The notes below the pieces were generated by a model, which was not told the DNA's origin, did no database searches, and saw nothing but the letters and a program-made list of their open reading frames with translations. Of a stretch of 64,000 nt of DNA, positions 16,632 through 26,059 are shown piece after piece. The translations under genes were made by a program, and so were the position numbers. Location: positions 86,514 to 150,513 of the forward strand of contig NZ_JAMHGA010000028.1 in the NCBI RefSeq assembly GCF_023660105.1. Direction: 5' to 3'. The stretch comes from Desulfovibrio aminophilus. GTDB taxonomy: Bacteria; Desulfobacterota; Desulfovibrionia; Desulfovibrionales; Desulfovibrionaceae. Position 1 is the first letter of the stretch. Every line of letters begins with the position of its first letter.

Positions 16632-18536
16632 ATGCGGCGCGGCCTGTTCCTCTCCCTCGCCGCCCTGGCGGCCCTCTTCCTGTCGCTTCTCCAGGCGCTC
16701 CCGGCCCAGGCCGAGGAGGCCATCCTCTCCTTCGAGAGCCGCGTCCGCGTGCTGGAGAACGGCTCCCTGGACGTGACCGAGACCCTGCGCGTGCGCGCCG
16801 AGGGCGAGCGCATCCGCCACGGGATCTACCGCGACTTTCCCACGGACTACGCCGGTCCCCGGGGCCGGGTGGCGCGGGTGGGCTTCGCGCTCAAGTCCGT
16901 CGAGCGCGACGGACGGCCCGAGCCCTGGCATGAGGAGCGCATCCCCGGCGGCCGCCGCGTGTACCTCGGCTCCAAGGATTCCCTGGTGAAGCGCGGCGCG
17001 CACGTCTGGGTGCTGCGCTACGCCACGGACCGCCAGATCGGATTCTTCAAGGACTACGACGAGATATACTGGAACGCCACGGGCAACGGCTGGCTCTTCC
17101 CGATCCTCTCGGCCCGGGCCGTGGTGGAGCCGCCCGCCGGGGCCAGGATTCTCGACGCCCAGGCCTACACCGGGCCCGAGGGCTCCACGGAACAGGACGC
17201 CCGCGTGGGCATCGAGCCCGGCCGGGCGGTCTTCGAGGCCGGCCGCGTCCTGGCCCCGGGCGAGGGCCTGACCGTGACCACGGCCTGGCCCAAGGGCTTC
17301 GTCACCGAGCCCACGGCCAAGGAGCGCGCCCGCGACATGCTGGCCGCCGACGCCCCGGCCGTCGCGGCCCTGGCCGGATTCATCGCGGTGCTCATCTACT
17401 ACGTCCTGGCCTGGCGCATGGTCGGCCGCGACCCGGCCAAGGGCCCCATCGCGCCCCTGTTCGAACCTCCGGCCGGGCTCTCCCCGGCCGCCTGCCGCGT
17501 GCTCTGGCGCATGGGCTGCGACCGCGCCTGCCTGGCGGTCACGGTGCTTTCCCTGGCCGCGAAAAAGGCCCTGAGCATCAACGGCCCGGCCCCCTGGTCC
17601 CTGGTCCGCGCCCCCGGCGCGCCCGCCGACCTGCCCCCCGAGGAACGCGCCGTGCTCGACCGGCTCTTCCTGAGCGGGCCCGGCCCCCTGGCCTTGGGCA
17701 GCCAGAACGCGGACGTGCGCGGGGCCGAGGCCGCCCTGCGCTCCCAGCTCTCGCGCGTCTCCGCCCGCCTGGGGTTCCGCGAGAACCGGGGCTGGCTCCT
17801 GCCCGGCCTGGGCCTGACCCTGGCCACCCTCGGCGTGGTGATCCTCTGTCTGCCCGGCGGCGAGGAGCGCATCCAGGCCGGATTCCTGGCCCTCTGGCTG
17901 GGCGGCTGGACCGCCGCGGTCTGGATGCTCACCCTGCGCGTACGCGACGGTTTCCGGGCGGGCTTCCTCAAGGGCCTGCCCCTGCTGGTCTTCGCCCTGC
18001 CCTTCTGGGGCGGCGAACTCTTCGGCTTCACGGTCCTGGCCGCCGCCACCGGGCTTCCGGCAGCCGTGCTCTTCCTGGCCGCCGTCTGCCTGAACGTGCT
18101 CTTCGCCCACCTGCTCAAGGCCCCCAGCGTGGCGGGCCGCAAGCTCATGGACGGCATCGAGGGCTTCCGGCTCTTCCTCTCCGTGGCCGAGCAGCACCGT
18201 CTGGAGGTTCTCAATCCCCCGGACCTGACCCCGGAAGTCTTCGAAAAGTACCTGCCCCACGCCCTGGCCCTGGACGTGGAGAACGAGTGGGCCGAGCGTT
18301 TCGCCAACCGCCTGCGCGCCGCCGGGCAGGATCCGGCCGACTACTCGCCCACCTGGGCCGGAAGCCACTGGCGCGGCGGACCCGGCGGGCTCTCCCGCGA
18401 CCTGTCCTCCTCCCTGGGCCCGGCCCTCTCGGCCTCGGCCGCGTCGCGCGGCTCGGCCCCGGGATCGCGCTCCGGCTCCTTCGGCGGCGGCCATTCCGGC
18501 GGCGGTGGCGGCGGTGGCGGTGGCGGCGGCTGGTGA
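16632..18536 (+). CDS. DUF2207 membrane protein
   Basis: A 634-aa protein with a signal peptide (to about residue 27), an extracytoplasmic N-terminal domain typical of DUF2207 (VRVLENGSLDVTETLRVRAE, HGIYRDFPTDY), a span near 240-262, and paired helices near 390-430 and 450-495. The tail is glycine- and serine-rich, ending in a run of glycines with one His and a final Trp, which is common in this family. It pairs with LemA. The TGA stop overlaps a GAGCCTTCGGCTC hairpin. Confidence 0.88.
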   Translation: MRRGLFLSLAALAALFLSLLQALPAQAEEAILSFESRVRVLENGSLDVTETLRVRAEGERIRHGIYRDFPTDYAGPRGRVARVGFALKSVERDGRPEPWHEERIPGGRRVYLGSKDSLVKRGAHVWVLRYATDRQIGFFKDYDEIYWNATGNGWLFPILSARAVVEPPAGARILDAQAYTGPEGSTEQDARVGIEPGRAVFEAGRVLAPGEGLTVTTAWPKGFVTEPTAKERARDMLAADAPAVAALAGFIAVLIYYVLAWRMVGRDPAKGPIAPLFEPPAGLSPAACRVLWRMGCDRACLAVTVLSLAAKKALSINGPAPWSLVRAPGAPADLPPEERAVLDRLFLSGPGPLALGSQNADVRGAEAALRSQLSRVSARLGFRENRGWLLPGLGLTLATLGVVILCLPGGEERIQAGFLALWLGGWTAAVWMLTLRVRDGFRAGFLKGLPLLVFALPFWGGELFGFTVLAAATGLPAAVLFLAAVCLNVLFAHLLKAPSVAGRKLMDGIEGFRLFLSVAEQHRLEVLNPPDLTPEVFEKYLPHALALDVENEWAERFANRLRAAGQDPADYSPTWAGSHWRGGPGGLSRDLSSSLGPALSASAASRGSAPGSRSGSFGGGHSGGGGGGGGGGGW

Positions 18537-18697
18537 GCCTTCGGCTCATTATAGAAAGACGAAAAGACGCTGTTCCTCTCCGGCCGTTCCATAATCCCCC
18601 GAAGGGGGGGCCTTCGGCCCTCATCAGAAAGGCGGAACGGCGCTGTTCCTCTTCGGCCGCCCTTCTCCCCCGCCTTTCCATGATCCCCCGAAGGGGG
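18535..18697. repeat. TTC-loop hairpin repeats, two units (18.6 kb)
   Basis: Hairpins GAGCCTTCGGCTC (18535), CCCCCGAAGGGGG with GGGCCTTCGGCCC (about 18595-18620) and CCCCCGAAGGGGG (18685-18697) flank two copies of the AGAAAG(A/G)CG core. The first hairpin overlaps the stop of the preceding gene. Confidence 0.75.
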
Positions 18698-18758
18698 TTG
18701 CCCGGGAGATTGGCGATGGGGTACCATGGCGGGTGAAAATCCGTCCGAGGAGGAGCCC

Positions 18759-19691
18759 ATGCCCAGCGTCGTCCGCCCCAGGCCCGAGGACCTGTCCCGC
18801 TGTCTCGACTGGCCGTCCGAAGTCGTGGAAACCGCTCTCGGCCCCGTGGAATACGCGGTCCGTGGCGACGGGCCGCCCCTGCTCTCGATCCACGGCGGCC
18901 CCGGCGGCTTCGACCAGGGCCTGCTCCTGGGCGAACCGTTCCGGGTCAACGGATTCCGTGTCATCGCCCCGTCCAGGCCGGGCTATCTCCGCACCCCGCT
19001 GGCCTCGGGCCCCTCGCCCGAGGAACAGGCCGATCTCCTGGCGGCCCTGCTGGACGCCCTGGGCATCGAGCGGGCCGCCGTGCTGGGGGCCTCCGCCGGC
19101 GGTCCAGCCGCCTATCTCCTGGCCGCCCGCCATCCCGGCCGTGCGGCCGCGCTCCTGGCCGTGGACGCCGTCTCCCGCACCTACACGCTCAACGTCTCGC
19201 CCTTGGAGCAAAAACTCTTCGTGACCACCGCCGGGCTCCGGCTGATGCTCTTCCTCACCGAGCACTTCCCCAAGACCGCCCTGACCGGGCTGCTCCAGAC
19301 CGAAAGCACCCTGGACCCCGAGGCCCTCAAGCGCCGGGTTGCCGAGGTGCTCGACGATCCCCTGAAGCGGACCTTCTTCGTCCAGATGGTCCACTCCTTC
19401 GCGGACCGCTTCGCCGAACGCAAACCCGGGGTGATGAACGACCTGGAACGCTTCGCGGCCCTCGGCGACCTGGCGCTCTCCAGCGTGGCCTGTCCGGCCC
19501 TGATCCTGCACGGGGACCACGACAACGACGTGCCGCCGGACCACGCCGCCTACGCCGCCGGGCAGATCCCCGGCGCGCGGCTCGTGCTCATCGAACAGGC
19601 CTCGCACCTGGGATTCTGGCTGGCGAAAAAGGCCGACTCGGTCCGGGAAACGGCCATCCGCTGGCTTCAAGGGGCCTTCGGCCCTCTGTAG
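18759..19691 (+). CDS. Alpha/beta hydrolase
   Basis: A 310-aa hydrolase with the oxyanion-hole motif SIHGGPGG, nucleophile elbow GASAGG (Ser), an acid in ILHGDHDNDVP and His in ASHLGFW. The start at 18759 follows GAGGAGGAG; an ATG 33 bases upstream lacks such a site. No signal peptide is present, so it is cytoplasmic. The last residues AFGPL and the stop are formed by a repeat hairpin (19672-19684). Substrate unknown. Confidence 0.87.
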   Translation: MPSVVRPRPEDLSRCLDWPSEVVETALGPVEYAVRGDGPPLLSIHGGPGGFDQGLLLGEPFRVNGFRVIAPSRPGYLRTPLASGPSPEEQADLLAALLDALGIERAAVLGASAGGPAAYLLAARHPGRAAALLAVDAVSRTYTLNVSPLEQKLFVTTAGLRLMLFLTEHFPKTALTGLLQTESTLDPEALKRRVAEVLDDPLKRTFFVQMVHSFADRFAERKPGVMNDLERFAALGDLALSSVACPALILHGDHDNDVPPDHAAYAAGQIPGARLVLIEQASHLGFWLAKKADSVRETAIRWLQGAFGPL

Positions 19692-19745
19692 AAAGACGGA
19701 AAGGCGCTGTCCCTCCCCCGCCTTTCTATAAACCGGCGAAGCCGG
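19672..19745. repeat. TTC-loop hairpin repeat between convergent genes (19.7 kb)
   Basis: GGGCCTTCGGCCC (19672-19684) and CCGGCGAAGCCGG (19733-19745) flank TAGAAAGACGG ... CCGCCTTTCTATA, a larger imperfect inverted repeat. Each hairpin lies within the last codons of one of two convergent genes, so the element holds both stop codons and could terminate both ways. Confidence 0.8.
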
Positions 19746-20676
19746 GGCGGGAGTAGAAGACCTGGCCGTCGGACTCGATCGCGTCCAGCTCGCGTTCGCG
19801 GACCATGCGTTCCAGGGCCTTGCGCACCACGCCCGGGTCCGCGCCCAGGGCCCCGGCCAGCTGGGCCAGGGTCTGCGGCCGGCGGGCCAGGCTGGCGGCC
19901 AGCGCCTCGCGCAGCCGTTCCTCGGTGAGCCGCGCCGAGGCCGTGGCCGTGGCGCCCGGGCCGGAAGGCGCGGCCTGCGCCCCCAGGGCCTTGCGCCAGA
20001 GCCCCAGGGTGTGGCTGTCCACGGCCTCGGCCGAATCCAGGGTGCCTGGCCGGGTCAGGGTCACCACGTCCACCCGCTCGGGCTTCAGCTCCGCGCAGTA
20101 GTCCCGCAGCAGGTCGAGGTTCCGGCCGGAGTCGTTGTAGCCCTTGACCAGGAGCACCTCCAGGCAGAGGCGGCCGGGGAACTCCCGGCGCAGGTCCAGG
20201 ATGCCCCGGGCGATCTCGGCCAGGCGCAGGGACTTGTGCGGCCGGTTCACGGCCTGGAACTCCTCCTCCACCAGGCTGTCCAGGGAGGGCAGGATCATGT
20301 CCGCCGCGCAGAGTTCACGGCGCACCAGCGGATCGGACAGCAGGGTCGCGTTGGTCAGCACGGCCACGGGCACGCCGGGCAGGATGCTCCGGCAGCCCGC
20401 GATGATCTCGGCCAAGCCGGAGTTGAGCGTGGGCTCGCCCGAGCCGCCGAGCGTGACCACGTCGGGGTCGTCGAAGCCCTCGGCCTTCCAGGAGCGGAGC
20501 TCGGCCAGGATGTCGCGAGGCGCGGCCCAGGGCTTGCGCTCGCGGGTGCGGATGGTGGTGGGGCCGACCTCGCAGTAGACGCAGTCCATGGAGCAGACCT
20601 TGGCGCCCAGGAGGTCCAGGCCCAGCGAGCGGCCCAGGCGGCCGGAAAGAACGGGACCGAAGACGTAGCGGTACAT
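19726..20676 (-). CDS. Radical SAM protein (MoaA/wybutosine-like, with C-terminal winged helix)
   Basis: A 316-aa radical SAM enzyme. The cluster motif is CSMDCVYC (CxxxCxxC), followed by GGSGEPTL as the SAM-contact motif. After the barrel (to about 225) a C-terminal HTH-like segment follows (RPQTLAQLAGALGADPGVVR, then LDAIESDGQVFYSR). Homologues are annotated only as radical SAM proteins, so the substrate is unknown. The tail GFAGL and its stop lie in a TTC-loop repeat. It is divergent from trmI. Confidence 0.85.
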   Translation of the reverse strand: MYRYVFGPVLSGRLGRSLGLDLLGAKVCSMDCVYCEVGPTTIRTRERKPWAAPRDILAELRSWKAEGFDDPDVVTLGGSGEPTLNSGLAEIIAGCRSILPGVPVAVLTNATLLSDPLVRRELCAADMILPSLDSLVEEEFQAVNRPHKSLRLAEIARGILDLRREFPGRLCLEVLLVKGYNDSGRNLDLLRDYCAELKPERVDVVTLTRPGTLDSAEAVDSHTLGLWRKALGAQAAPSGPGATATASARLTEERLREALAASLARRPQTLAQLAGALGADPGVVRKALERMVRERELDAIESDGQVFYSRPGFAGL

Positions 20677-20718
20677 GGCGGGCTTGACTCCAGAGGGCCG
20701 TGCCGGTAGGCAGGGCGC

Positions 20719-21615
20719 ATGATTCAATCTGGACAACTGGTAATCCTCATCAGCCCCAAGGGCAAGCGCTACATGCACAAGCTCGTCCCGGGCAACGAGG
20801 TGCACACCCAGGACGGCAAGCTCCTCCTGGACGACGTGGCCGAGGCAGGATTCGGCGGGCACGCCCGCACCCATCTGGGCAAGCCGTACCTCGTGCTCAA
20901 GCCCACGGTCTACGACCTCATCAAGGGGGTCAAGCGCCAGACCCAGATCATGTACCCCAAGGAGATCGGGTACGTGCTCCTCAAGCTGGGCATCGGGCCG
21001 GGAAGCACGGTCATCGAGTCCGGCACGGGTTCGGCGGGCCTGACCCTGGCCCTGGCGTGGTTCGTGGGCGACACGGGCAAGGTCTACACCTACGAGCGCC
21101 GCGAGGACTTCTTCAAGCTGGCCATGAAGAACCTCGACCGCGTGGGGCTTCTCCACCGCGTGGAGCAGGTCAACCAGGACATCGAGAACGGCTTCAAGCA
21201 CACCGGCGCGGACGCCCTGTTCCTGGACGTGCGCGAGCCCTGGCTCTACCTCCAGCACATCCCCAAGGCCGTGCTGCCCGGGGCCATGTGCGGCTTCCTC
21301 CTGCCGACCACGAATCAGGTCTCCGACCTGCTGCGCGGCCTGGACGAGGGCCCCTTCGTGGAGACCGAGGTGCTGGAGATCCTGGTGCGGCGCTACAAGC
21401 CCGTGGCCGACCGCCTGCGGCCCGACGACCGCATGGTGGCCCACACCGGCTTCCTCATCTTCACCCGCTACATGGAGAAGCCCGAGCCCCTGCCCCTGCC
21501 CGAGACCGACGCCTCGGAAACCGACCCCACGGAAGTGGACCCGGACGAGGAACCCCTCGACCTGCGCGAGGACGAGGGCTGCGGCTGCGAGGACGAGGCT
21601 TCGCCTCATTCATAG
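20719..21615 (+). CDS. trmI: tRNA (adenine-58-N1)-methyltransferase
   Basis: A 298-aa class I methyltransferase that makes m1A58 in the tRNA T loop. An N-terminal small beta domain (LVILISPKGKRYMHKL) is followed by the TrmI signature MYPKEIGYVLLKLGIGPGS and the SAM-binding motif VIESGTGSAGLTLALA. The acidic C-terminus carries a GCGCED tail not needed for catalysis, and the last codons and stop run into the GAGGCTTCGCCTC hairpin. Confidence 0.92.
   Translation: MIQSGQLVILISPKGKRYMHKLVPGNEVHTQDGKLLLDDVAEAGFGGHARTHLGKPYLVLKPTVYDLIKGVKRQTQIMYPKEIGYVLLKLGIGPGSTVIESGTGSAGLTLALAWFVGDTGKVYTYERREDFFKLAMKNLDRVGLLHRVEQVNQDIENGFKHTGADALFLDVREPWLYLQHIPKAVLPGAMCGFLLPTTNQVSDLLRGLDEGPFVETEVLEILVRRYKPVADRLRPDDRMVAHTGFLIFTRYMEKPEPLPLPETDASETDPTEVDPDEEPLDLREDEGCGCEDEASPHS
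21595..21607. repeat. TTC-loop hairpin at the end of trmI
   Basis: GAGGCTTCGCCTC followed by ATTCATAGAAA: the hairpin encodes the last residues, and TAG of the core is the trmI stop codon. Confidence 0.7.
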
Positions 21616-21661
21616 AAAACCCGGGAGGGGCGCTCCCCCCGGCCCGAATCAGATCACGCCA

Positions 21662-21691
21662 CGGCGGCTCCGCGAGGGGCCGCCGTTTTTT
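21662..21691 (+). terminator. Intrinsic terminator after trmI
   Basis: CGGCGGC (21662-21668) pairs with GCCGCCG (21679-21685), with extra inner pairs, and is followed by six T residues. It ends plus-strand transcription from trmI before the convergent AT-rich remnant. Confidence 0.85.
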
Positions 21692-21709
21692 GTGACCCGC
21701 TTTTTCTGA

Positions 21710-22188
21710 TTAACGCGAGTGCTTAGAGAACAGGGCGGCCATTTCGGCAGAGAGTCTTCGACGCAGAGGAATGAGTTCATTCAGAGGCGGGAGAATCTTG
21801 AGTCCGTATGTGCAATATCCAAATTGCCTATCACGATAATAAGGCGATAGTAATTCAATAACCTGTCTATCTTTATCTGAAAAATCAATTTTACCCCACA
21901 CATCCTGCTTGCTTGCAGTACAAAGTATCGCAATAAGATCATGACCAAGTTTTCGGCTTTTTAATTCTTTATGTTCAGTGCCAGTATGCAATAAAAACGA
22001 TTTTAATATCGATTCCAAGGGATGGCCTGCCAAATAATATTTACAAACAGGAGATCATTGTGCGGATCTTCTTGATCCAAAAGCAATTCGCAGGTTTTTA
22101 AAAAATGATCGCCATATCGGAGAAAGCTTTGAGGAGTTGCCTTCTGGCTCAAGGCCATTTTTTGTGTCCGCGCACGCGCCTTCACCAT
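21710..22188 (-). pseudogene. Frameshifted AT-rich HEPN-like protein gene
   Basis: Two overlapping reading frames together give one protein. The first half runs MALSQKATPQ ... DPHNDLLFVNII and ends at 22003. The second half, in another frame, continues as YYLAGHPLESILKSFLLHTG and then RKLGHDLIAILCTASKQ. AGHPLESILKSFL followed by LGHDL resembles HEPN-type proteins found with nucleotidyltransferase toxins and defence genes. The shift falls near 22033-22045, where one base more or less would join the frames. Translation could start at 22188, overlapping the corA stop by one base, or at 22158. Composition is much more AT-rich than its neighbours. It could be a real pseudogene, a programmed shift or a sequencing error. 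Confidence 0.6.
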
Positions 22189-23258
22189 CAGAACCACTTT
22201 CTCCTGGCGAAGAACACGGCCATGCCCACGCCCACCACGGCCATGAGGACCAGGGAGGCGTAGTAGCCGTATTCCCAGTTCAGCTCGGGCATGTGCTTGA
22301 AGTTCATGCCGTAGACCCCGGCCAGGAAGGTCAGGGGGATGAAGATCGTGGCGATGCCGGTGAGGAACTTGATGATCCGGTTCATGCGCATGCCCGCCAG
22401 GGAGATGTGCAGGTCGAGCATGGCCGTGAGCAGGTCGTGCAGGGTCTTGACCTCGTCCACCACCTTGGCGGTGTGGTCCTTCACCTCGCGCAGATAGGCG
22501 CCGCAGGCCTCGTTGAATTCGCCCACGTCCTCGCTGGAGAGCTGGGCCAGGACCTCCTGCATGGGCCAGACCGCGTTGCGCAGGAAGAGAATCTCGCGCT
22601 TGAGCCGGTAGATCTCGTGCAGGGTGCTCTCGTCCGGGTTCTCGGCCAGCTCGTCCTCCAGCTCCTCGGCGTCGGCCGCGATCTTGCCGAGCGTCACCGA
22701 GACCCGGTCCATGATCGAGTCCAGCAGGGCGATGACGATGTAGCCCGGCCCGGAGGTGCGGATGCGGCCCCGGCCCCGGCGCAGGCGCTGGATGATGGGC
22801 TCGCAGATGTTCTGGGCGCTCTCCTGGAAGGTGAGCACGTAGTCCGGGCCCCAGACCACGCAGACCTGCTCTTCCAGAAGCTCGTACTTCTCGGGCACGT
22901 AGTCCACGTTCTTGAGCACCAGGAAGACCCGCTCCCCGTCCCCCTCCAGCTCCTCGGCCTTGGGCCGCTGGGTGGTGTCCAGGATGTCCTCCAGGGTCAG
23001 GGGCGAGAGCCCGAACCACTCGCCCACCCGGCGCACCAGGTCCGGCTCGTGCACGCCCATGACGTTGATGAGCCGCACCCGGCCTTCCTCGGGCTCCGGC
23101 CGGGCCTCAAGCGGCTCGCAGCAGGCCTCGGTGACTTCCCCGGAGGTGAAGGACAGGTGGGACACCGTGGGGTGGAAGTCCCGGTCCTGGCCCACGTAGA
23201 CCAGCAGGCCCGGGGACTGGCCCACGGATTCCGGCTTGCGGCGGTGGAATGCGCGCAT
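22188..23258 (-). CDS. corA: CorA-family magnesium/cobalt transporter
   Basis: A 356-aa CorA protein that forms a pentameric Mg2+ channel in the inner membrane. A long cytoplasmic alpha/beta and helical domain (residues 1-290) is followed by two C-terminal spans and the signature GMN loop (YGMNFKHMPELN). The start at 23258 follows GGAGGG; an upstream in-frame codon would add 14 residues without such a site. The GMN sequence supports Mg2+ transport rather than the ZntB zinc branch. Confidence 0.93.
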   Translation of the reverse strand: MRAFHRRKPESVGQSPGLLVYVGQDRDFHPTVSHLSFTSGEVTEACCEPLEARPEPEEGRVRLINVMGVHEPDLVRRVGEWFGLSPLTLEDILDTTQRPKAEELEGDGERVFLVLKNVDYVPEKYELLEEQVCVVWGPDYVLTFQESAQNICEPIIQRLRRGRGRIRTSGPGYIVIALLDSIMDRVSVTLGKIAADAEELEDELAENPDESTLHEIYRLKREILFLRNAVWPMQEVLAQLSSEDVGEFNEACGAYLREVKDHTAKVVDEVKTLHDLLTAMLDLHISLAGMRMNRIIKFLTGIATIFIPLTFLAGVYGMNFKHMPELNWEYGYYASLVLMAVVGVGMAVFFARRKWF

Positions 23259-23306
23259 GGCGACCCTCCCGCCCCCCGCTGTCCCACAAATCCTCCCCAA
23301 AGTGAA

Positions 23307-23370
23307 GGGGCTTCGCCCCGTTACGGAAGGGGCTTCACCCCATCACGGAAAGGCAGGCGGCTTCGCCGCA
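23307..23370. repeat. TTC-loop hairpin repeats (23.3 kb)
   Basis: GGGGCTTCGCCCC (23307-23319), GGGGCTTCACCCC (23329-23341) and GCGGCTTCGCCGC (23358-23370) lie in a row between corA and the hybrid kinase, separated by GTTACGGAA/ATCACGGAAAGG core-like bases. Confidence 0.65.
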
Positions 23371-23518
23371 TGATGAAAAAGGAGGAGGCCCCGCCCGGCC
23401 ATGAAGAGGCGCCCCCATCCTCCGCGTCGTCACCTGGAAATAATACTCCCCATCCTGAAAACGGCGTAGGAATGGGCGGAGGAACCGGGAAAAGCCCGGG
23501 AACCAAGGACCAGCAGCC

Positions 23519-26059
23519 ATGAACCTCGCCGAAGCCGCACTGCCGCTGATCCAGAACGTCGCCCTGCTTCTGGCCGCGGTGCTCGTCTTCGACCTTTTTC
23601 CGGTCCGGGGCCGCCCCCGCGACACCCCGCTTTCACGCGTGGCGCTGGGGACGATCCTGGGCGTGCTCACGATCATCATCATGCTCACCCCCTGGCGGCT
23701 GAGCCCGGGTTTGGTCTTCGACACCCGCTCGGTGCTCGTGGGCATATCCGGCCTGTTCTTCGGTTCGCTCCCCACGGCGGTCTGCGTGGCGATGGCCTCG
23801 GCCTACCGGCTGTATCAGGGTGGGGTGGGAGCCTGGACCGGGGTTTCCGTCATCCTGGCCTCGGGCCTGATCGGCGTGGCCTGGCGCTACCGCCGGAAAC
23901 GGCCGCTGCACGAGATCTCCTGGGCCGAACTGTACCGCTTCGGCCTGACCGTGCACGCGGCCATGCTCCTGCTCATGCTCACCCTGCCCTGGGACACGGC
24001 CCTGGCCGTGCTGCGCCGGATCAGCCTGCCCGTGATCCTGCTCTATCCCCTGGGCACGGCCCTGACCGGCGCGCTGCTGGCCCGGCGGCTGCGCAACGCC
24101 CGCGTGCGCGAGGAGTTGGAGGAGAGTGAAACCCTGTTCCGCAAGCTCTTCGAGGACCATGCGGCCGTGAAGATGCTCCTGGACCCGGAAACGGGCCGGA
24201 TCATGGACGCCAACCGCGCGGCCGCGGAGTTCTACGGCTGGTCCAGGGAACAGCTGCAATCCATGCGCATCCAGGAGATCAACACGCTTCCGCCGGAAAA
24301 GGTGCGCGAGGAGATGGACAAGGCGGCCTCGGCCCGGCGGCTGCGCTTCGAGTTCCGCCACCGGCTGGCCGACGGCACGGAGCGGGACGTGGAGGTCCTC
24401 AGCGGAGCCGTCGTGCACAAGGGTCGGCAACTCATCCACTCCATCGTCCACGACGTCTCGGACCGCAAACGGATGCAGGAGGCCCTGCGGGCCAGCGAAA
24501 GCTACCTGAAGAGCGTGCTGGATTCGAGCAACGACGGCATCCTCGTGGAGGACGCGGACACCGGCGCGCTCCTCGACGTGAACCGGGCCATGTGCGAGAT
24601 GTACGGCTATTCCCGGGAGGACATCCTGGAGCTGTCCGTGGCGGACCTGAGCCAGGGCGAGCCGCCCTATTCCCAGGACGACGCCCTGGAACGGCTGCGC
24701 GCGGCCCGGACCGAGGGGCCGCAGACCTTCACCTGGCTGGCCAAAAGAAGCGACGGCGGCCTGTTCTGGGTCGAGGTGAGCATCCGCTACGCGGTCATCG
24801 GCGGGCAGGACCGCTTCGTGGTCATGGTGCGCGACATCACCAGCCGCAAGCGCGCCGAGGACGAACTGCGCCAGGCCAAGGAGGACGCCGAGGCCGCCAA
24901 CCGGGCCAAGTCGGAATTCCTGGCCATCATGAGCCACGAAATCCGCACGCCCCTGAGCGGGGTCATGGGCATGCTCCAGCTCCTGCGCGAGCCCGGGCAC
25001 GACGCCGAGCGGGACGAATGGCTGGCCGCCGCCCTGGAGGCCAGCCGCCACCTGCACCAGATCCTGAGCGACGTGCTGGACCTCTCCAGCGTGGAGTCCG
25101 GCAAGATGCAGCCGCGCCGCGCCCCGTTCCTCCTGAAATCCGTGATCGCGCCGGTGGCCGGGGCCCTGGCGGAGTCGGCCCGGGCCAAGGGCCTGGCGCT
25201 CTCCTCGGAGGTGGACCCGGCGCTCTCGCGGCCCTTCCTGGGCGACGCGGGCCGCCTGCGCCAGATCATCTTCAACCTGGTGGGCAACGCCCTGAAATAC
25301 ACCGAGCGCGGGGAAATCCACATCGAGGCCTACCCCCTGCCGCTGGTCCCGGCCGGGGCCGACGCGGCCCTGCACCTTGTCATCCGGGATACGGGCATCG
25401 GCATCCCGGACGACAAGCTCAAGGCCGTGATCGAGCCCTTCACCCAGGTGGAGAACCCCTACACCCGGCGGCAGGGCGGCGCGGGGCTCGGGCTGAGCAT
25501 CGTCAAGCGCCTCGTGACGGCCATGAACGGCTCGCTGACCATCTGCTCCGAGCCCGGGGTGGGCACGGAAGTGCACGTCACCCTGCCCCTGGCCTACGCG
25601 GCGGGCGATATGGCCGGGGAACAGGCCGGACAGGCCCCGGCCCTGCCGCCCCTGCGGCTGCTCCTGGTGGAGGACGAGCGGGTGAACCGGCTGGCCGTGA
25701 GCCGCATGCTGGAGCGGGCGGGCCACTCCGTGACCGCCGTGGGCGACGGCCGGAGCGCCCTGGCCGAGCTGAAGGCCGGGGACGTGGACGCGGTGCTCAT
25801 GGACATCCAGATGCCGGACATGGACGGCCTCGCCGCCACCCGGGCCATCCGGTCCGACGCCTCGCTGGGCGACTCCGCGCGCGTGCCGGTCATCGCGCTC
25901 ACGGCCCACGCCATGCCCGGGGACCGCGAACGCTTCCTGGCCGCCGGAATGGACGGCTACATCTCCAAGCCCGTGGAGAGCGAGGAACTGGAGCGAGAAC
26001 TGGGCCGCGTGCTCCGGGGGGCTTCGCCCGGTTTCGAAAACGCCGAAAAGGGCTCCTAG
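23519..26059 (+). CDS. Hybrid sensor histidine kinase (5TMR-LYT, PAS-PAS, HisKA, HATPase, receiver)
   Basis: An 846-aa membrane sensor. An N-terminal five-span 5TM-LYT-type region (residues about 10-200) is followed by two PAS domains (about 205-320 and 330-450). The HisKA domain has phospho-acceptor H473 (IMSHEIRTPLSGV), the HATPase has GNALKYTERG and DTGIGIPDDK, and a receiver domain holds phospho-acceptor D762 (VLMDIQMPDMDG). No HPt or separate response regulator is adjacent, so its partner is elsewhere. The TAG stop lies in CTAG (26056-26059), shared with the stop of the convergent methyltransferase gene. Confidence 0.93.
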   Translation: MNLAEAALPLIQNVALLLAAVLVFDLFPVRGRPRDTPLSRVALGTILGVLTIIIMLTPWRLSPGLVFDTRSVLVGISGLFFGSLPTAVCVAMASAYRLYQGGVGAWTGVSVILASGLIGVAWRYRRKRPLHEISWAELYRFGLTVHAAMLLLMLTLPWDTALAVLRRISLPVILLYPLGTALTGALLARRLRNARVREELEESETLFRKLFEDHAAVKMLLDPETGRIMDANRAAAEFYGWSREQLQSMRIQEINTLPPEKVREEMDKAASARRLRFEFRHRLADGTERDVEVLSGAVVHKGRQLIHSIVHDVSDRKRMQEALRASESYLKSVLDSSNDGILVEDADTGALLDVNRAMCEMYGYSREDILELSVADLSQGEPPYSQDDALERLRAARTEGPQTFTWLAKRSDGGLFWVEVSIRYAVIGGQDRFVVMVRDITSRKRAEDELRQAKEDAEAANRAKSEFLAIMSHEIRTPLSGVMGMLQLLREPGHDAERDEWLAAALEASRHLHQILSDVLDLSSVESGKMQPRRAPFLLKSVIAPVAGALAESARAKGLALSSEVDPALSRPFLGDAGRLRQIIFNLVGNALKYTERGEIHIEAYPLPLVPAGADAALHLVIRDTGIGIPDDKLKAVIEPFTQVENPYTRRQGGAGLGLSIVKRLVTAMNGSLTICSEPGVGTEVHVTLPLAYAAGDMAGEQAGQAPALPPLRLLLVEDERVNRLAVSRMLERAGHSVTAVGDGRSALAELKAGDVDAVLMDIQMPDMDGLAATRAIRSDASLGDSARVPVIALTAHAMPGDRERFLAAGMDGYISKPVESEELERELGRVLRGASPGFENAEKGS

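Noticed and set aside
26056..26059. Shared CTAG stop of two convergent genes as a special signal
   Set aside because: A palindromic stop shared by compact convergent genes can arise by chance and needs no function.
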